Shown here: positions 22,660 to 33,486 of the stretch, piece by piece | Layout: the number at the start of each line of letters is the position of its first letter | Numbering within the stretch: position 1 is the first letter of the stretch | From: Akebia trifoliata | Lineage: Eukaryota > Streptophyta > Magnoliopsida > Ranunculales > Lardizabalaceae | Length of the DNA: 64,000 bases | Assembly: GCA_017979445.1 (NCBI GenBank) | Contig: CM030718.1 | Span: 20,021,021 to 20,085,020 of the forward strand | Reading direction: 5' to 3' | Made by a program: the position numbers and the translations under genes | The notes under the pieces: generated by a model | What the model saw: only the letters and a program-made list of their open reading frames with translations | Told to the model about the DNA's origin: nothing | Databases searched by the model: none

Positions 22660-23194
22660 CAGAGGGTTGAAGCAAACTAGATAGCAAATCTATTTTGGTA
22701 GATAGTGCGATATCCGAATGCCAAAGCTAGTGACAGTTCATTTTGCAGCCTGATTTAGCAATTCGTCAGGGTGTTCGGATCCTTGAGCGTAAAACTCTCC
22801 TCGAACTAAAAGGTTGTCAGGTCCTCAGCGTGAGCTCTCACTGACGATGTCAGATCCTCGAATTTTAGAAGATTCTCCCTGACTGATGCAAAAGTGCACG
22901 TGTGTGCAATGGTGTGATGTGTGAAACTGAGTAAAAATGTGCCAGGTCCTAGAGATCTTCTCTCACTGACAATAATGATTCAAAATTGAGATGCACTTAT
23001 GCAACGAAAACAATCATAGCAAGGTTTAACAAAGGTAATTGGAGTTATAACATTGTAGGAACTTCGTTAAATCCTATTTGAAATTCTTTTTAGAGTTCGA
23101 AAAAGTTTGAGTCTCATTTATCGGACTGGAGCCTATTGTAGCCAAGCTTCTCAGGCTAAGGAACTTAAACAATCCTATTAATTCAATATGATTT
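22660..23194 (-). other. E2 distal 3' UTR
   Basis: 22660-22880 is conserved with E1 9248-9480 and E0 3300-3478 (words such as GACAGTTCATTTTGCAGCC). It repeats the phrase CAGGTCCT..GCGTGAGCTCTCACTGA, itself a partial inverted repeat (GTGAG/CTCAC). No gene. Confidence 0.5.
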
Positions 23195-23905
23195 CAAACA
23201 AAGCTGGAGTCTCGTTTCTCGGACTCTGGCTAAGGTTTACAGGAACTTAAACAATCCTATTAAAATTGGAGTCTCGTTTCTCGGACTCAACTAAGGTTAA
23301 TAGGCACTTCAAAAAGCCTATGATTCAAAACGTTGGAGTCTCGTTTCTCGGACTCGAACTTAGGTTTATAGGCACTTCAAAAAGCCTATTTATTATTCAA
23401 AAAGTTGGAGTCTCGTTTCTCGGACTCGAACTTAGGTTTGTAGGCACTTCAAAAAGCCTATTCATTCTATGATTCAAAAATTGGAGTCTCGTTTCTCGGA
23501 CTCGAACTTAGGTTTGTAGGCACTTCAAAAAGCCTATTCATTCTATGATTCAAAAAGTTGGAGTCTCGTTTCTCGGACTCGAACTTAGGTTTGTAGGCAC
23601 TTCAAAAAGCCTATTCATTCTATGATTCAAAAAGTTGGAGTCTCGTTTCTCGGACTCGAACTTAGGTTTGTAGGCACTTCAAAAAGCCTATTCATTCTAT
23701 GATTCAAAAAGTTGGAGTCTCGTTTCTCGGACTCGAACTTAGGTTTGTAGGCACTTCAAAAAGCCTATTCATTCTATGATTCAACAAGTTGGAGTCTCGT
23801 TTCTCGGACTCGAACTTAGGTTTGTAGGCACTTCAAAAAGCCTATTCATTCTATGATTCAAAAAGTTGGAGTCTCGTTTCTCGGACTCGAACTTACTAAG
23901 CCACG
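23195..23905 (-). repeat. 77-bp tandem array in E2 3' UTR
   Basis: About eight regular 77-bp units between 23330 and 23890, with degenerate copies at the left edge from about 23100. Each unit carries two inverted repeats: GAGTC...GACTC around TCGTTTCTCG, and TAGGC...GCCTA around ACTTCAAAAA. Unit to unit identity is very high, so amplification is recent. An open frame at 23266-23472 is a by-product. Confidence 0.93.
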
Positions 23906-24609
23906 TTTCTCGGGCTTAGATTTATAGGAACTTAAACAATCCTATTAATTCATTTATGATTCAAAATCGAGCTCAAAGTTTGAAAGATCAGGCCTTTATT
24001 GGCTTATCATGCATCTGGATTCGTAATTATCATTGGGCTTCGCCGGACTTTTAAGCTTTTGTATGATTTTCTTTTTATCATGTGATTAAGAACAAAAACT
24101 TTGGAATTAAATGACCTTCAAAAATGCCCCTAGTTTCAAGGTTGGCTTTAACTGGGACTTGACTACGAGACTGATGGAATGGATTACGCTTGAAAAATAT
24201 GGACTCTGATGTATGATAGATAGAAGAACTGACATTCTCTTAAATTTAAGACTCTTAAGATTATCATATGTGCAATAAAGAATTGATCATTTTCTTTCGA
24301 ATTTCTTTTGAAAAATGCTTGAGCTGGACTTAAAAAATCTTGATAAATATTAGAATAAAAGATCTTCCTCTTCAAAGTGGTTGATGATTCTACATCTTCC
24401 ATTAGCGAACACTTGAACAAGTAAACATACTTTTGAAGATCCTACAATGTTCAAGATGACTTCTGATTTTTTCGACTTCAATATTGTCTTTGTCGGATGT
24501 GAGCTCTTGGCTAAAAGACAAATATCGTGGCTTGAATGGTTCTGCAGTTTCTGCACAAGCTTCCTTCTGAATTTTTCTTCTTGACGGGACCTTTCCTCCC
24601 ATTTGATGA
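23906..24609 (-). other. E2 3' UTR spacer
   Basis: No gene. Contains AAATGCCCCTAGTTT near 24121. Three overlapping short minus frames (24184-24602) have no domain and differ in frame; not annotated. Confidence 0.4.
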
Positions 24610-24805
24610 TGCCCTAATTTTTGCCTAGATCGCCTCTTCAGGTTTTCAATCTAGCGGGCTTTGCTTTTCTTTTTTTTCTGATGATACCTTGATTTTTGCC
24701 TAGGTCGCCTTTTCAGGTTTTCAACCTAGCAGGCTTTCTTTTTTATGGTTATGCCCTAAATTTTGCCTAAGCCGCCTTTTCAGGTTTTCGACTTAGCGGG
24801 CTTCT
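24610..24805 (-). repeat. Tandem hairpin array in E2 3' UTR
   Basis: Three hairpins of the E0/E1 design, read in the minus strand. Outer arms: 24625-24632/24647-24654 (CTAGATTG with CGATCTAG), 24700-24707/24722-24729 (CTAGGTTG with CGACCTAG), 24767-24774/24789-24796 (CTAAGTCG with CGGCTTAG). All positions pair, with one U-G in each. Inner stem CCT/AGG, loop GAAA in the last two and GAAG in the first, AAAA on the 5' side. Confidence 0.82.
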
Positions 24806-25159
24806 CTTTTTTTTCTTGATGATCTTGTGTAACCAAATCGACAATTTCTCAGTTTCCTGCACCTTAACCGAGTCAATTAGCCTTCAGGAGGACTTAATAG
24901 GTGGGCTTAGGATATGGTTTAGAAAGAAAAGGTATAAGGCTCAACTTCCCAAAATGCCCCTAGTTTGATATTCTCTCTTTTCTATCAATTATTTTGATTT
25001 TTTTTCTAAATGCCCCTAGTTTGGCATTCTTTTCTTTTTATCAATTCTTTTGATTCTTTTTTCTAATGCCCTTAGTTTGGCATTCTTTTCTTTTGAACAT
25101 TTCAATAGTAGATTTCTCTTTTGGATGACACTTTCCTTAAGAGAATACATTTTTCTTTT

Positions 25160-25300
25160 AATGACCGGGCCTGAAGTAACTTCTCAGGTTGCCTACGTAC
25201 CCCAAATATTTCTTTTTTCCTTTTGGGATCAGGTCAAAACGTAGTTCATACTAAGATTCCCTCCCAAGGTTGGTCGGTATGGTTTAAAAGAAGAGGCTAC
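25160..25300 (-). other. Conserved palindromic 3' UTR block, copy in E2
   Basis: Shares GGGCCTGAAGTAACTTCTCA and the following GGTTGCCTACGTACCCC with E0 and E1. The AAAATTTTGGG part is altered by an insertion, so the antisense frame seen in the others is lost here, which argues against coding. Confidence 0.6.
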
Positions 25301-26152
25301 TGCTTTTATTTTTTTTAAAAGGCTGCGAGGGGCTAAAGAAGGTTTTTTTTTTTTTTTGGTAAGATAGGAAAATGATTCGACCAAAGGAGGCCTCCTTTGG
25401 TGAATGCTGCTTGACTTGGTCAAAGTTTCAGGAATTCGATATCTGAATTGCTCTGTCGAGCAAGGTCTTCTTTTGAGAATGAATATTCTTCAGTCTTCTT
25501 TTGTGAAATCGAGTATGATTGAGTTTTCTAACTCTAAAATTTCGAGAAACTCTTTTATTCTCTTATGAATGAAAATTCTCCTCTTTTGAGTGAGAAACCT
25601 GGTAGATCCACTTGTAAGTCTTAGTGTCTTTGTCGATGCCTTCAGCTATATCATTTTTGACCAATAATCTTCGACTTTGAAGTTCACCCTTGACTATATG
25701 TCTTGATCTATATTTTTATGCGATCCATCTATGAGACCATGCAAGAAATATTGTTGAATTTCTCAAGTAAGTTTACTATGCTCTCATGTTCTCCTGAGGA
25801 TAATGTATCACCAATTTGCACTTCTTGAGTGTACTCTTTAATTCCAATATTTATCAAATTTGATTAGTGAGCTTTAAGTCATTTCTCATGTTAGATTTTA
25901 TGTTCACATCATTATTGCACACATGATAATCAAAAGCTTCTTTATTAGAATAAAAAGAACACAAACTGACAAACCTTACTAAAACCCAAAAATAAAGATG
26001 GCTAACTGAATTCAAAGACTGACGCAATTGAAGCTAAAAAAAAAAACTAAGAAAACTTAAAAGATGACATCATTATGAATAGAGGGACACAAATCTAGAG
26101 TCTATGCCACTTCGGTTATCTTCGATGGATGACTTGAACTTGCCTGCTTTTA
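25301..26152 (-). other. E2 stretch where pol would be expected
   Basis: About 850 bp between the gag end and the 3' UTR block with no open frame of note and no protease, RT or integrase motif on either strand. This absence is the reason for calling E2 gag-only. Confidence 0.6.
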
Positions 26153-27684
26153 CTATCTCTTCATATTTTGATTCAAGCCTCTGTCATATGCGCGACAATC
26201 CGTTGCTTCAATAATTTCCCTGTTCTTCAGTTCTGTCGCTGCCTTAGGGTAGTTGTGCTCATTCTGGCATGGAGCGAATGCACTGTTAAGACCCATTGGG
26301 TGAATGAAGGAAACTGGATCAATTGATTCGGGTTTGGATATGGATATTAGGTTCAGAGTAGGAGGGGGTTGATTTTGAAAAGTAGGCAAAGGGTTAGTCT
26401 TAACATTGGGAGTAGTAGGAGTGGGTATGGTGACTTTTCCTTGCTCAATAAGGTCTTGGATAGCATGTCTGAGAGTAATACACCTGTCAAGAACATGACC
26501 AGGCATCTGATGGAATTCACAGAATTGCCCATTATCCATGTTTGGAGGAAGAGGATTAGGCAAATGCTTAGGTTGTAAAGGCGTCAACAATCCCCTTTTC
26601 ATCAATTTTTGATAAGCAACACTAAGGGACATTCCAAGATTGGCAAACTGTCTCCTAGGCTTAGTTTGTGAAGGTTGAGTAGCTTGAGGAGATAGTGCGA
26701 AGGAGGTGTTGGCCACTTGTAAGGAATTGACATTAGGCTTGAAATGTTTGGGTTTTGACTCAGACGAGTTACCAAAAAGTCCCGAAGAGTAGGCATCCTC
26801 AACTTGATTTCCAGCCTCAAGGAGGGATTGAAAAGTAGGAAGGTACTGAGGCATCAAGTACTTGGCATAATTTGGAGTGAGATTCCTGAGGATAATCTTG
26901 ACTTGTTCCTTCTCTTGAGGTCGGTCCCACAGTTGAGCGGCTTTAGCTCTCCATCGAGCAATGAACTCAGTGAAAGTTTCCCCAGGTTTTGTTTAGTAGT
27001 TTCTAAATCTCTTCTTGTGAGTTCAATATCCGTGTTGAATGAATATCGACCAATAAACTCTTTCATCAATTCATGCCATGTTCTTACCCGAGATGAGTCC
27101 AATGACATTAACCAGCGTAGTGCAGGACCTGTCAGGGTTCTTTGAAAAAGTTGAGCCATCTGTTCTTCATTTAGACCCTGAGATTGCATTATGCCGACAT
27201 ATACTTTTAAGTGAGTCCTAGGGCATCCAATACCGTCAAACTTCTCCATATCTGGCATTGTGAACTTTTCTGGTAGACGGACCGTGGGAAACAAGGTCAT
27301 TGACCCTAATCCAAGAGTAAGATCATCAGGGTCTTTGATGTTCTTCAAAGCAGTTTCAACTTGAGTTATTCGATGAGCTAGGACAGGGTCAACGTGTAAC
27401 TGATCATCTTCTTGGTTTTCAACGAGGTCAAACACATCCTGAGGTTCTATAGCTTTATCTTTTCCCTTTTCAATTTTCAGGGATTCAATTTGTGTTTGGA
27501 CAGAGGCAATAATCTGGGCTTGAAAAGATTCTAAAATCTGACGGAGCGCAGCTTCATCCATGATACTCGTTTCTTCTTGTGGCAATGACTGACTACTTGG
27601 CAATGGTACTCTAGAAAGACGACTCTTTTCACGTACCCAAAGTGGTACAGATGGAGGTTTAGAACGTTTAGGACCAATTATCAC
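26153..27684 (-). pseudogene. E2 gag (one frameshift)
   Basis: Minus strand; open frame from 27684. The N-terminal third is charged and helix-prone (IMDEAALRQILESFQAQI). The Gag core follows: PDMEKFDGIGCPRTHLKVY, MAQLFQRTLTGPALRW and VRTWHELMKEFIGRYSFNTD. A single-base shift near 26985 moves the frame; the second frame continues with MPQYLPTFQSLLEAG and the knuckle FCEFHQMPGHVLDRC, then ends at 26153. The core is the same type as the E3 Gag (PDFEKYNGIGCPMSHLKLY). Expected role: capsid and RNA binding. Apart from the shift it is nearly intact, unlike E3 gag. Confidence 0.85.
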
Positions 27685-28119
27685 CTGATTGGAAGTAAAC
27701 CAAGGTTAACCATTGACTCTAAAGGTTTGACTCTTAACCACATGATTAAAGTTTTGATATAAAATAGCCCAAGTCTGACGGAAAATCGAATCCAAATGCA
27801 CCATAAGTCTATAGTGACCAAGAAAGTGAGAAAGGTTAGATGCGGGTCTACCCCTGATTGGGATTGAACCTTTGATCAGATAAATTAATTTGATCTTAAG
27901 ATAGAATCTTTCTAGATAAAGTGGTCTGGATCTTTAAAAGTGAAACCAATTAGTCCAACTGATTTGGTATTGATCAGTTTGATCAATTTGTCCATTGGTC
28001 AACTGGTTTAAGTGGTTCAAATTAATCAGTACATTTCACCGATTGGGTAGGACCGATATTGCGGGTTTTGTTTGATTATTCTGGATCGGTCCGCCCACCT
28101 ACCTGTTGGTTGGATTGAA
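27685..28119 (-). other. E2 leader between conserved block and gag
   Basis: No gene. Contains several TTGGTC/GATCAGTTTGATCAATTTG words near 27960-28010, a small inverted-repeat cluster. Confidence 0.4.
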
Positions 28120-28935
28120 TAAAGCAACCCAGGAACACCCATAGTCAATTCGGGTCGTGACCTATAGGAAGGCTTCTAGACTCTAGGTTTACTACGTGCA
28201 ATGCATTTTTTTATCTAGCCACCCTTGCCCAAGCACACCTATATACCTTTCGATACGTGGTGACTTGGTTTGATATACCGTATAGGTGATAATCTAAAAC
28301 CTCAATTCACTTCTCTGAAGCTAAAAACAGCCAATTTGATCTCCAGTTGAGAGGTGGCGCACAATGCCGAGCAAGGGCCCACTTAAATACCTCTCGTCTA
28401 GAATAGACGTAGTCTATCCCCCTCGTACAGTAGGGTACATCGGGGCAAGATCTTGCTTAGGCACCGGTTTTGACCAAGAAGTGCAATTGATATACTTAGA
28501 TTATCTTTTTATACCTACGGGTATGAGTCAAGAGTTGTAGCTTTCATAAATGGTTTGGCATCCCACGAGGGGACCGACCACGTATTAGTACTACGTTGGC
28601 AATCAGGACATGTGACTGTGTGGCTTACAATAGGACAAAGGCTCAGGTCACCCCAGCATGGGTGCATCAATACGTCTCTCAGAATCACCTGATCAGACGG
28701 TATTGATGCCCCAGTTCGATATACCCTAAGGTACGTGACTGGAGTTGTGGGTTTCATGAATGACGTCGCATCTCCGAAGAGACCGGGCCACGCACTAGTG
28801 CCACGTTGGCCAAATGGGACGTGTAAGTAAGTAAAGCAGTAAACGTGCATGTGGTGTGTGCAAAGTAAGGTGGGGTGTGCCCGGGGCCTTTTCCAAACAA
28901 ATGGGCCCATGGCCCAATCAAACCAATTATAACAT
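28120..28935 (-). other. Conserved leader block of E2
   Basis: Counterpart of E1 14870-15690, with the same two diverged direct ~90-bp copies. Here the sense frame 28515-28964 is open for 149 codons and spans both copies, but its E1 equivalent is frameshifted and there is no known domain. I treat it as conserved non-coding leader. Confidence 0.6.
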
Positions 28936-29504
28936 GAATTATATGGACATAAGCACCATTCCAATCACATAAACATTTAATCATGATCAACATTATGACC
29001 AACATCAAACATGTATTCCCAATGACATTATAGCACATTAAATAGGCAATCATCATGAATCAATAATATGGTCCGGTTCACGATTTAAACATGCACATAT
29101 ACGGTATGTGGCAATCAATTAGACCTGATCATTGCAAATTTTATAGTCCAATCAAGGGCGCTTTGGGGTGACCAAAAGATAATTCAAAATTTCTAAGAAT
29201 TTCGGATTAAGGGTATGATAATGATCAATGAAATAAGAGGATGGTTTTATTCATTTTTTTTTTTATTTTTTTCTAAAATAAATTGAGCCCAAACAAGGAA
29301 ATTCAAAAAACAAAACAAAGAAAACTTGCATATATGTTGCTATTGGTAACATTTAGAAAATGACTTTGTTGTTTTTTTGAACTCCTTTTTTTATGAAAAG
29401 AAAATCTCCAATCTTTTTTTTTTTTTTGATTTTCTCTTTTTTAGAAACAAATTAATTTCCTCTTTTTTTTAAAAAAAAAAAAAATTGATTTTGTTTTAAA
29501 ACAG
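28936..29504 (-). other. E2 leader, AT-rich
   Basis: Low-complexity T and A runs (29240-29275, 29417-29490). No gene. Confidence 0.4.
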
Positions 29505-29825
29505 CAAGATAACGTCGAGCTCAACGTCGAGATCAACCTATAACAGCAGCCTAGTCGTCGAGATCAGCAGGTTAAATCGTCGAGATCAGTAGGTTGAATC
29601 GTCGAGATCATCCTATAACAGCAGATTATCGTCGAGATCAACAACAGCTCAACGTCGAGCTCAACGGTAGCTTAACGTCGAGATCAACCCTTAACAGCAG
29701 ATTACCGTCGAGATCAGCAGAAGTTTAACGTCGAGGTCAACTCATAACAGCAGGCTAATCGTCGAGATCAGCCTATAACAGTTTATCAGCGTCGAGATCA
29801 GCCTGTAACATGGGATTTTTCGACG
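29505..29825 (-). repeat. Degenerate CGTCGAGATCA tandem repeat in E2 leader
   Basis: CGTCGAGATCA or a close variant occurs more than ten times at 22-30 bp spacing, joined by CAGCAG/CCTATAAC linkers. It occupies the place held by the unrelated 122-bp repeat in E1. Confidence 0.88.
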
Positions 29826-30883
29826 AATTGTTCGCCATTTCAGTTTGCTAAGACGAATAAAGTCTCCATGAACCTCCTGCTAATGATTTTAATCTAAAAA
29901 AAAAGCTGCAACAAAGATCCGAACTTCACAATCTAACAGAACAGAAAAAAAATCGATCGAGATCCTATCCCAAGATCATCTCATCCTTTCACTCCAAATC
30001 AAACGCTCACCACTGATTCGGGATCAACAAACAAAGAAATCTTATTCTTCGACAGCCAACAGAGGCATTGATTTCCATTAAATCCGTCAAATTCCAAGAA
30101 GAATCAGCGATTCACACCTTTCGTGGCAGCCTCGAGGCAAATCAGAAACGCTGCGGTTCTACAATCGATCGGAAGAGACGATTTAAGCCGATCAGATTGA
30201 TTGGACGAATCGGTCTCTGCTGAAACCAGTGGAGTTGGGGAAGAAGACGACTTGAAAACAGGAGTAAATAATGACTTAAAAAAAATAATTTTTTTTTTAC
30301 TCGAACACACCACAATTCTTATTAAGTCAATAGAAATTCGATCATTAAAAATTGATTTTTGTTAGGGGCACACCATTGAGGCTGCTGTTGGCAGAAACTT
30401 TTTTTGTTGCTTTTTTTTTTTTTTTTTTTTTTTTGAAACTCTATATGCTATCAATGGACAGCATGTCTTGCCTAATAAACTAAAATAAAAACGAATACCT
30501 ACCTAATAAGCGAAAAAACAAATAACTAATAAAACGGTCAAATGTTAAATCAAGCACACACCCAAATTTTCAATCGAAATATACTTGTATATATAAAAAA
30601 AATCATGGTCCAAAAATCTCATCCTCAATAAAAGTATTCCTTCGAAATCTCGTATTATTTCGGATCATTCCGAATGGCCCTTGATTAAACCATAGAGATG
30701 ATATGTTAAATCAAAGTGCTCCAAGTAGAATCAAACAATCAATGACGTACCAACAAGAATAAAAATAATAAAGAAACAATAACATGAAACTAACTAAAAA
30801 TTAAATAAAATAAGCAAAACAAATAAAACTAGGTCATTGGCAATGTCCCCATACTTGGGGTTTTTCAAATTTGATCCTCAATG
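29826..30883 (-). other. E2 leader next to the primer site
   Basis: No credible gene. A T run of about 32 (30411-30434 and vicinity) and AT-rich sequence; the last 440 bp resemble E1 17520-18000. Confidence 0.45.
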
Positions 30884-30901
30884 TCCCCAGCGGAGTCGCC
30901 A
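30884..30901 (-). promoter_or_regulatory. Primer binding site of E2
   Basis: Sense TGGCGACTCCGCTGGGGA, one base after the LTR end; one mismatch to the tRNA-Arg(ACG) 3' end as I recall it. Confidence 0.8.
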
Positions 30902-30902
30902 C

Positions 30903-32638
30903 TGAAAGCGCCCTCGATCCGCGGGGTGCGCGGATCCGCTTTTGACCCTTGAGGTTTGGGAGTCGCCACCTAGTTATTACGGTCTAGGAACCGATCAATG
31001 ACTCTAAACGGATAAAAACTAATCTAAAACCAAAAAAAAAATTGAATTCGGGGATCAAGTTACGGGATTGGAAGGTGTTAGGCACCAACCCCGCCCGGCC
31101 AAAGCCGGTCTCTACTAAATTCCAAGTAGATTACATTGCTAAAACCTAGATAAAAATAGAAAATAAAAAAATGATACCTTTCCGATGCAAGGACTTTACT
31201 CCCTCAGATCTGACAAAAGAGCTCCTTGTACCGTGCTCCCTTGCTTCGTTCTGTTTCCGGATTTACTTCGGATCTCCGAGACCGAGGTATCTCCTTGTTT
31301 TGAATCTAAACTCTTCAAGTTCGTTGAGGATTTGGGGATGTTTTTAGAAGGCTTTTGGGTGTTTTTTAGACTAAAATTGAAGGAGGGATGTTAGCTAAGG
31401 AGTTGGGGCTCCAAAACTAGGGTTTATGGGGGGCTAGGGGAGCTTCTAGACCTACTTCTCTTAGGGTTTATGATTTGATACGAAAATAGGGTGTGAGCAC
31501 CTCTATTTATAGATGTTTTTAGGGGTTGATTTGGATAGAGTTAGTGTTTAATTATATCTCTTTAATTAGAGTTGTGTTTTAATTTGACTTGTTTTAGGTA
31601 GAATTGTGTTTTAATTCAAATTGTTTTAGGTAGAATTGTTTTTAAGTTAGAACTCTATTAGATAGAGTTATTATTTAATTAGATCTCTATTATGACTTTT
31701 GTCTTATTTGATTGACTTTTAATGTTTTGACTTTAGTCTTAATTGATTGACTTTTAATAACTTGACTTTAGTCTTGCTTAATTGACTTTAATTTTGACTT
31801 CAGTCTCACTTGATTGACTTTAATACATTGACTTTAGTCTTGCTTGATTTACTTTAAATTTTTGGAGAAGGCCCCTCCATTATTTCTTTAATTCTTTGGA
31901 CCCCCAAATGGAGGGGTCCTTAAAGAAATATCTCACGAACCCTCAACAATTTTGCCTGAGAGCCCGATTGATCGATTTTTTAATTCAAAATTTTAAATTA
32001 ATTTCATTAATGTCTCACTTTAATTATTTAATATTTTATTTATTAATTTCGAATTTTTTAATTATGAAAATTGTGAAATTACCGTTTTGCCCCCGGAGAG
32101 GACTTTTCACGTTTCAAGTCGGTTCTTAATGTTCTAGGATGTTTTAGAATCGATTTTTCGTAAGGAATTCAACGGAAATATTAGTTTTTGTTGTTTATGA
32201 AATTTTTTGTGTGAAATGATTGTGAACTTTATGAGGGGCATTTTCGTAATTTTGTCAAACTCTGTTAAAATTGGCGAAATGATTTATTTGATTTCGATTT
32301 GTCATTTTATGTGTTCAAAAGGGTTTTCCTAAACGTAACGTAGGCTCTAGGGTTGTTTTGAGGTTAGGGGTATTTTGGTAATTTGGTAATTTTTTAGTGA
32401 TTTTTATCGTGAAGTTTCTTTTTGGTCTGCAAGATGATGATTTCTATGTTTCTGGGGTCGTATTTTCCTAGCGTATCGTGGTTTCTAAGGTTTTGTCAAT
32501 TCGAGATACCTCATCCGGATTTCTGAAACATTTCTGGTAACAAAGTAAAGCAATGGAATACACATCCATCATTGGGAATCATTGCGATCGGGTTGACGAG
32601 TTGATTAATCAGGCGGATGCAAAAATGGGGTGTCTACA
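30903..32638 (-). repeat. 5' LTR of E2
   Basis: 1736 bp copy of 20877-22644. TATA box CTATAAATA in sense at 31504-31512. Ends in sense with the same GATCCGCG palindrome and GGGCGCTTTCA. Confidence 0.93.
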
Positions 32639-32668
32639 CCATGTTGGTCATTTTTCTCTTTGTAACAT
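32639..32668 (-). other. H element: short leader fragment between E2 and E4
   Basis: Thirty bases. CCATG is the right TSD of E2; the rest reads in minus ATGTTACAAAGAGAAAAATG, and joins to the H gag start on one side and to the H primer site (37341-37367) on the other when E2 and E4 are set aside. Confidence 0.6.
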
Positions 32669-33471
32669 ATTTGTTGACAATAAATTTCTACAAATCTACC
32701 TTAAGATTCGTGAAATATGATTGCAAATGATTTTATTGATTTTGATAAAAAAATAGGAGATGCATATCTCAGTGTTTCCTATGATTAACAGTCAAGTACA
32801 AAAATAGTGATGTATGTAGCTTTTCTTCTCTCTTGGCTTCGCACTTTATCTACTGAGAAGGTTTCTTTGATGTTGACTTCACTTTGTATTTGATCTTCTG
32901 TAGATTTTGTTCTCTCCGAACTTCGTGCTTTATCGATTGAGAAAGTCTTTTGGTCATTCGGAGAAGGGTTTTATGCCTGATTTTCTCTTTAATCGGAGTC
33001 TGAATCTTTGAAGAACTTTTACTTTATCTTTGGAGGAATGCTTGAGAGTTTTTTTTCTTCTTTAGAGGGACAGCTTCTGTCTTCTGAGAGAAAGTGATCC
33101 CCATCCCCTCTCAATAAGAGAGGCTCTTGTATTTATAAACTTAAAGATTATTTAGCTTTTCAATTATATCCCAACTTAAAGAGATTTAATTGATTTGTTT
33201 AAAAGACTAAATTTTTTAAAATCCAATTTTAAGGATTTTATGAATTATTATTGGGCCAAACTTATTTATTTGGATATAAGGCAAAAAACTTAATATGTGG
33301 ATCACATGAATTTGTTGGATCATGAACTTTATCTGTGAAAACCCAAAACCCAGACTTATAAGAGGCACGTTCCTATTTAATGACTCAATTTGGATTTATG
33401 ACCCATTAATAAAATCAGGGATTTTTATTTATAAAACTTTTAAAGGCCTCCTCAAAATTTTGGTGCCTACA
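32669..33471 (-). repeat. 3' LTR of E4
   Basis: Sense start TGTAGGCACC. TATA box TTTATAAATACAAG in sense around 33131-33140. The two copies are clearly diverged by eye, so E4 is older than E1 and E2. Confidence 0.8.
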
Positions 33472-33486
33472 AATGCCCCATCAAGG
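33472..33486 (-). promoter_or_regulatory. Polypurine tract of E4
   Basis: Sense CCTTGATGGGGCATT directly before TGTAGGCACC; the relative G has CCTCGAGGGGGCAT at the same place (58350-58365). Confidence 0.65.

Larger units (their letters stand above)
20877..32638 (-). mobile_element. E2: gag-only Tat-like LTR retrotransposon, TSD CCATG
   Basis: LTRs at 20877-22644 and 30903-32638; exact TSD CCATG at 20872-20876 and 32639-32643. Minus orientation is given by PPT, primer site and gag. Interior order in sense: primer site, repeat-bearing leader, conserved leader block, gag, about 850 bp without coding, palindromic block, hairpin array, 77-bp array, PPT. There is no protease, RT, RNase H or integrase, so it is non-autonomous. 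LTRs differ at few positions by eye, so movement was recent relative to E3. Confidence 0.94.

Noticed and set aside
28515..28964. 149-codon sense ORF in the E2 leader
   Set aside because: The E1 counterpart is frameshifted and no domain is seen; kept as a conserved leader block rather than a gene.
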